Part shown: in pieces, positions 5,881 through 5,987 of the stretch
How the letters are laid out: each line of letters begins with the position of its first letter
Position numbering within the stretch: position 1 is the first letter of the stretch
Assembly (NCBI GenBank): GCA_016938395.1
Contig: JAFGUS010000199.1
Location: forward strand, 1-5,987
Source: Coriobacteriia bacterium
GTDB taxonomy: Bacteria > Actinomycetota > Coriobacteriia > Anaerosomatales > Anaerosomataceae
DNA: 5,987 nucleotides
Reading direction: 5' to 3'
Notes under the pieces: model-generated
What the model saw: only the letters and a program-made list of their open reading frames with translations
Databases searched by the model: none
What the model was told of the DNA's origin: nothing
Made by a program: the position numbers and the translations under genes

Positions 5881-5907
5881 CAGAGGCACGGTCACCAAGG
5901 AGGGCCA

Positions 5908-5987
5908 ATGGCGTACGCCACCTTTGCCGAACTCGCACGGGCTGCCGAGATCTCGGGGTCACTCGGCACGGCGGCACTCGAGCGCGA
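5908..5987 (+). CDS. Unidentified protein, N-terminal 26 codons only (runs off right edge)
   Basis: ATG at 5908 is preceded by AAGGAGGG three nt upstream, the strongest Shine-Dalgarno in the window. The visible product begins MAYATFAELARAAEISGSLG and continues to the edge without a stop. The TFAELARAAE...SGSL pattern is loosely like the first helix of ATP-dependent DNA ligases (FAELAxxxExxSxRL), but 26 residues cannot establish that. An in-frame ATG at 5860 would add 16 residues but lacks a Shine-Dalgarno and would put the proposed promoter inside the gene. It is divergent from the feo operon, with 144 bp between their starts. Confidence 0.6.
   Translation, partial: MAYATFAELARAAEISGSLGTAALER

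Noticed and set aside
5860..5907. In-frame ATG 16 codons upstream of the right-edge gene
   Set aside because: There is no Shine-Dalgarno before it, the proposed -10 lies inside it, and AAGGAGGG directly precedes the ATG at 5908.

Overview
The window is very GC-rich and almost fully coding. It shows anaerobe-type genes: ferrous-iron uptake, a split oxygen-sensitive serine dehydratase, and an Mrp ATPase without a DUF59 domain. Together with a DnaQ-DinG fusion helicase, this suggests a high-GC anaerobic actinobacterium, perhaps a Coriobacteriia relative. That placement is inference from gene style and base composition; no rRNA or tRNA gene is present to confirm it.

Left part, minus strand (1-1865). 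A partial DnaQ-DinG exonuclease/helicase runs off the left edge (start at 1174). It lies behind a single-pass membrane-anchored protein of unknown function (1865 to 1329). A perfect 11-bp GC hairpin (1265-1289) separates the two and probably acts as a terminator.

Middle (1866-2638). A 101-bp divergent promoter region separates the membrane protein from sdaAB (plus strand), the beta subunit of the iron-sulfur L-serine dehydratase. The best sdaAB -10 element lies so close to the ATG that the mRNA may be leaderless. The alpha subunit sdaAA is not next to it, because sdaAB runs head-on into the feo/mrp operon. The two stop codons interlock in the single tetranucleotide CTAG (2635-2638).

Right part, minus strand (5763 down to 2635). 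This is a tightly packed four-gene operon, feoA - feoB - small eight-cysteine protein - mrp, with junctions of +1, -1 and +3 nt. FeoA and FeoB import Fe(II). Mrp/ApbC-type ATPases carry or assemble Fe-S clusters. The eight-cysteine protein between them could bind metal during the handover. FeoB belongs to a variant subfamily with altered pore motifs, and FeoA has an unusual Gly/Pro/Arg-rich N-terminal tail. Upstream of feoA is a 19-bp sequence resembling a DtxR/IdeR iron box, placed over the presumed -35 region.

Right edge. A new gene starts on the plus strand at 5908 behind a strong Shine-Dalgarno and is cut after 26 codons. No RNA gene, CRISPR array, insertion sequence or phage element was seen. 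The region of most interest is the feoA-feoB-Cys8-mrp operon, a candidate iron-uptake to Fe-S-assembly unit.
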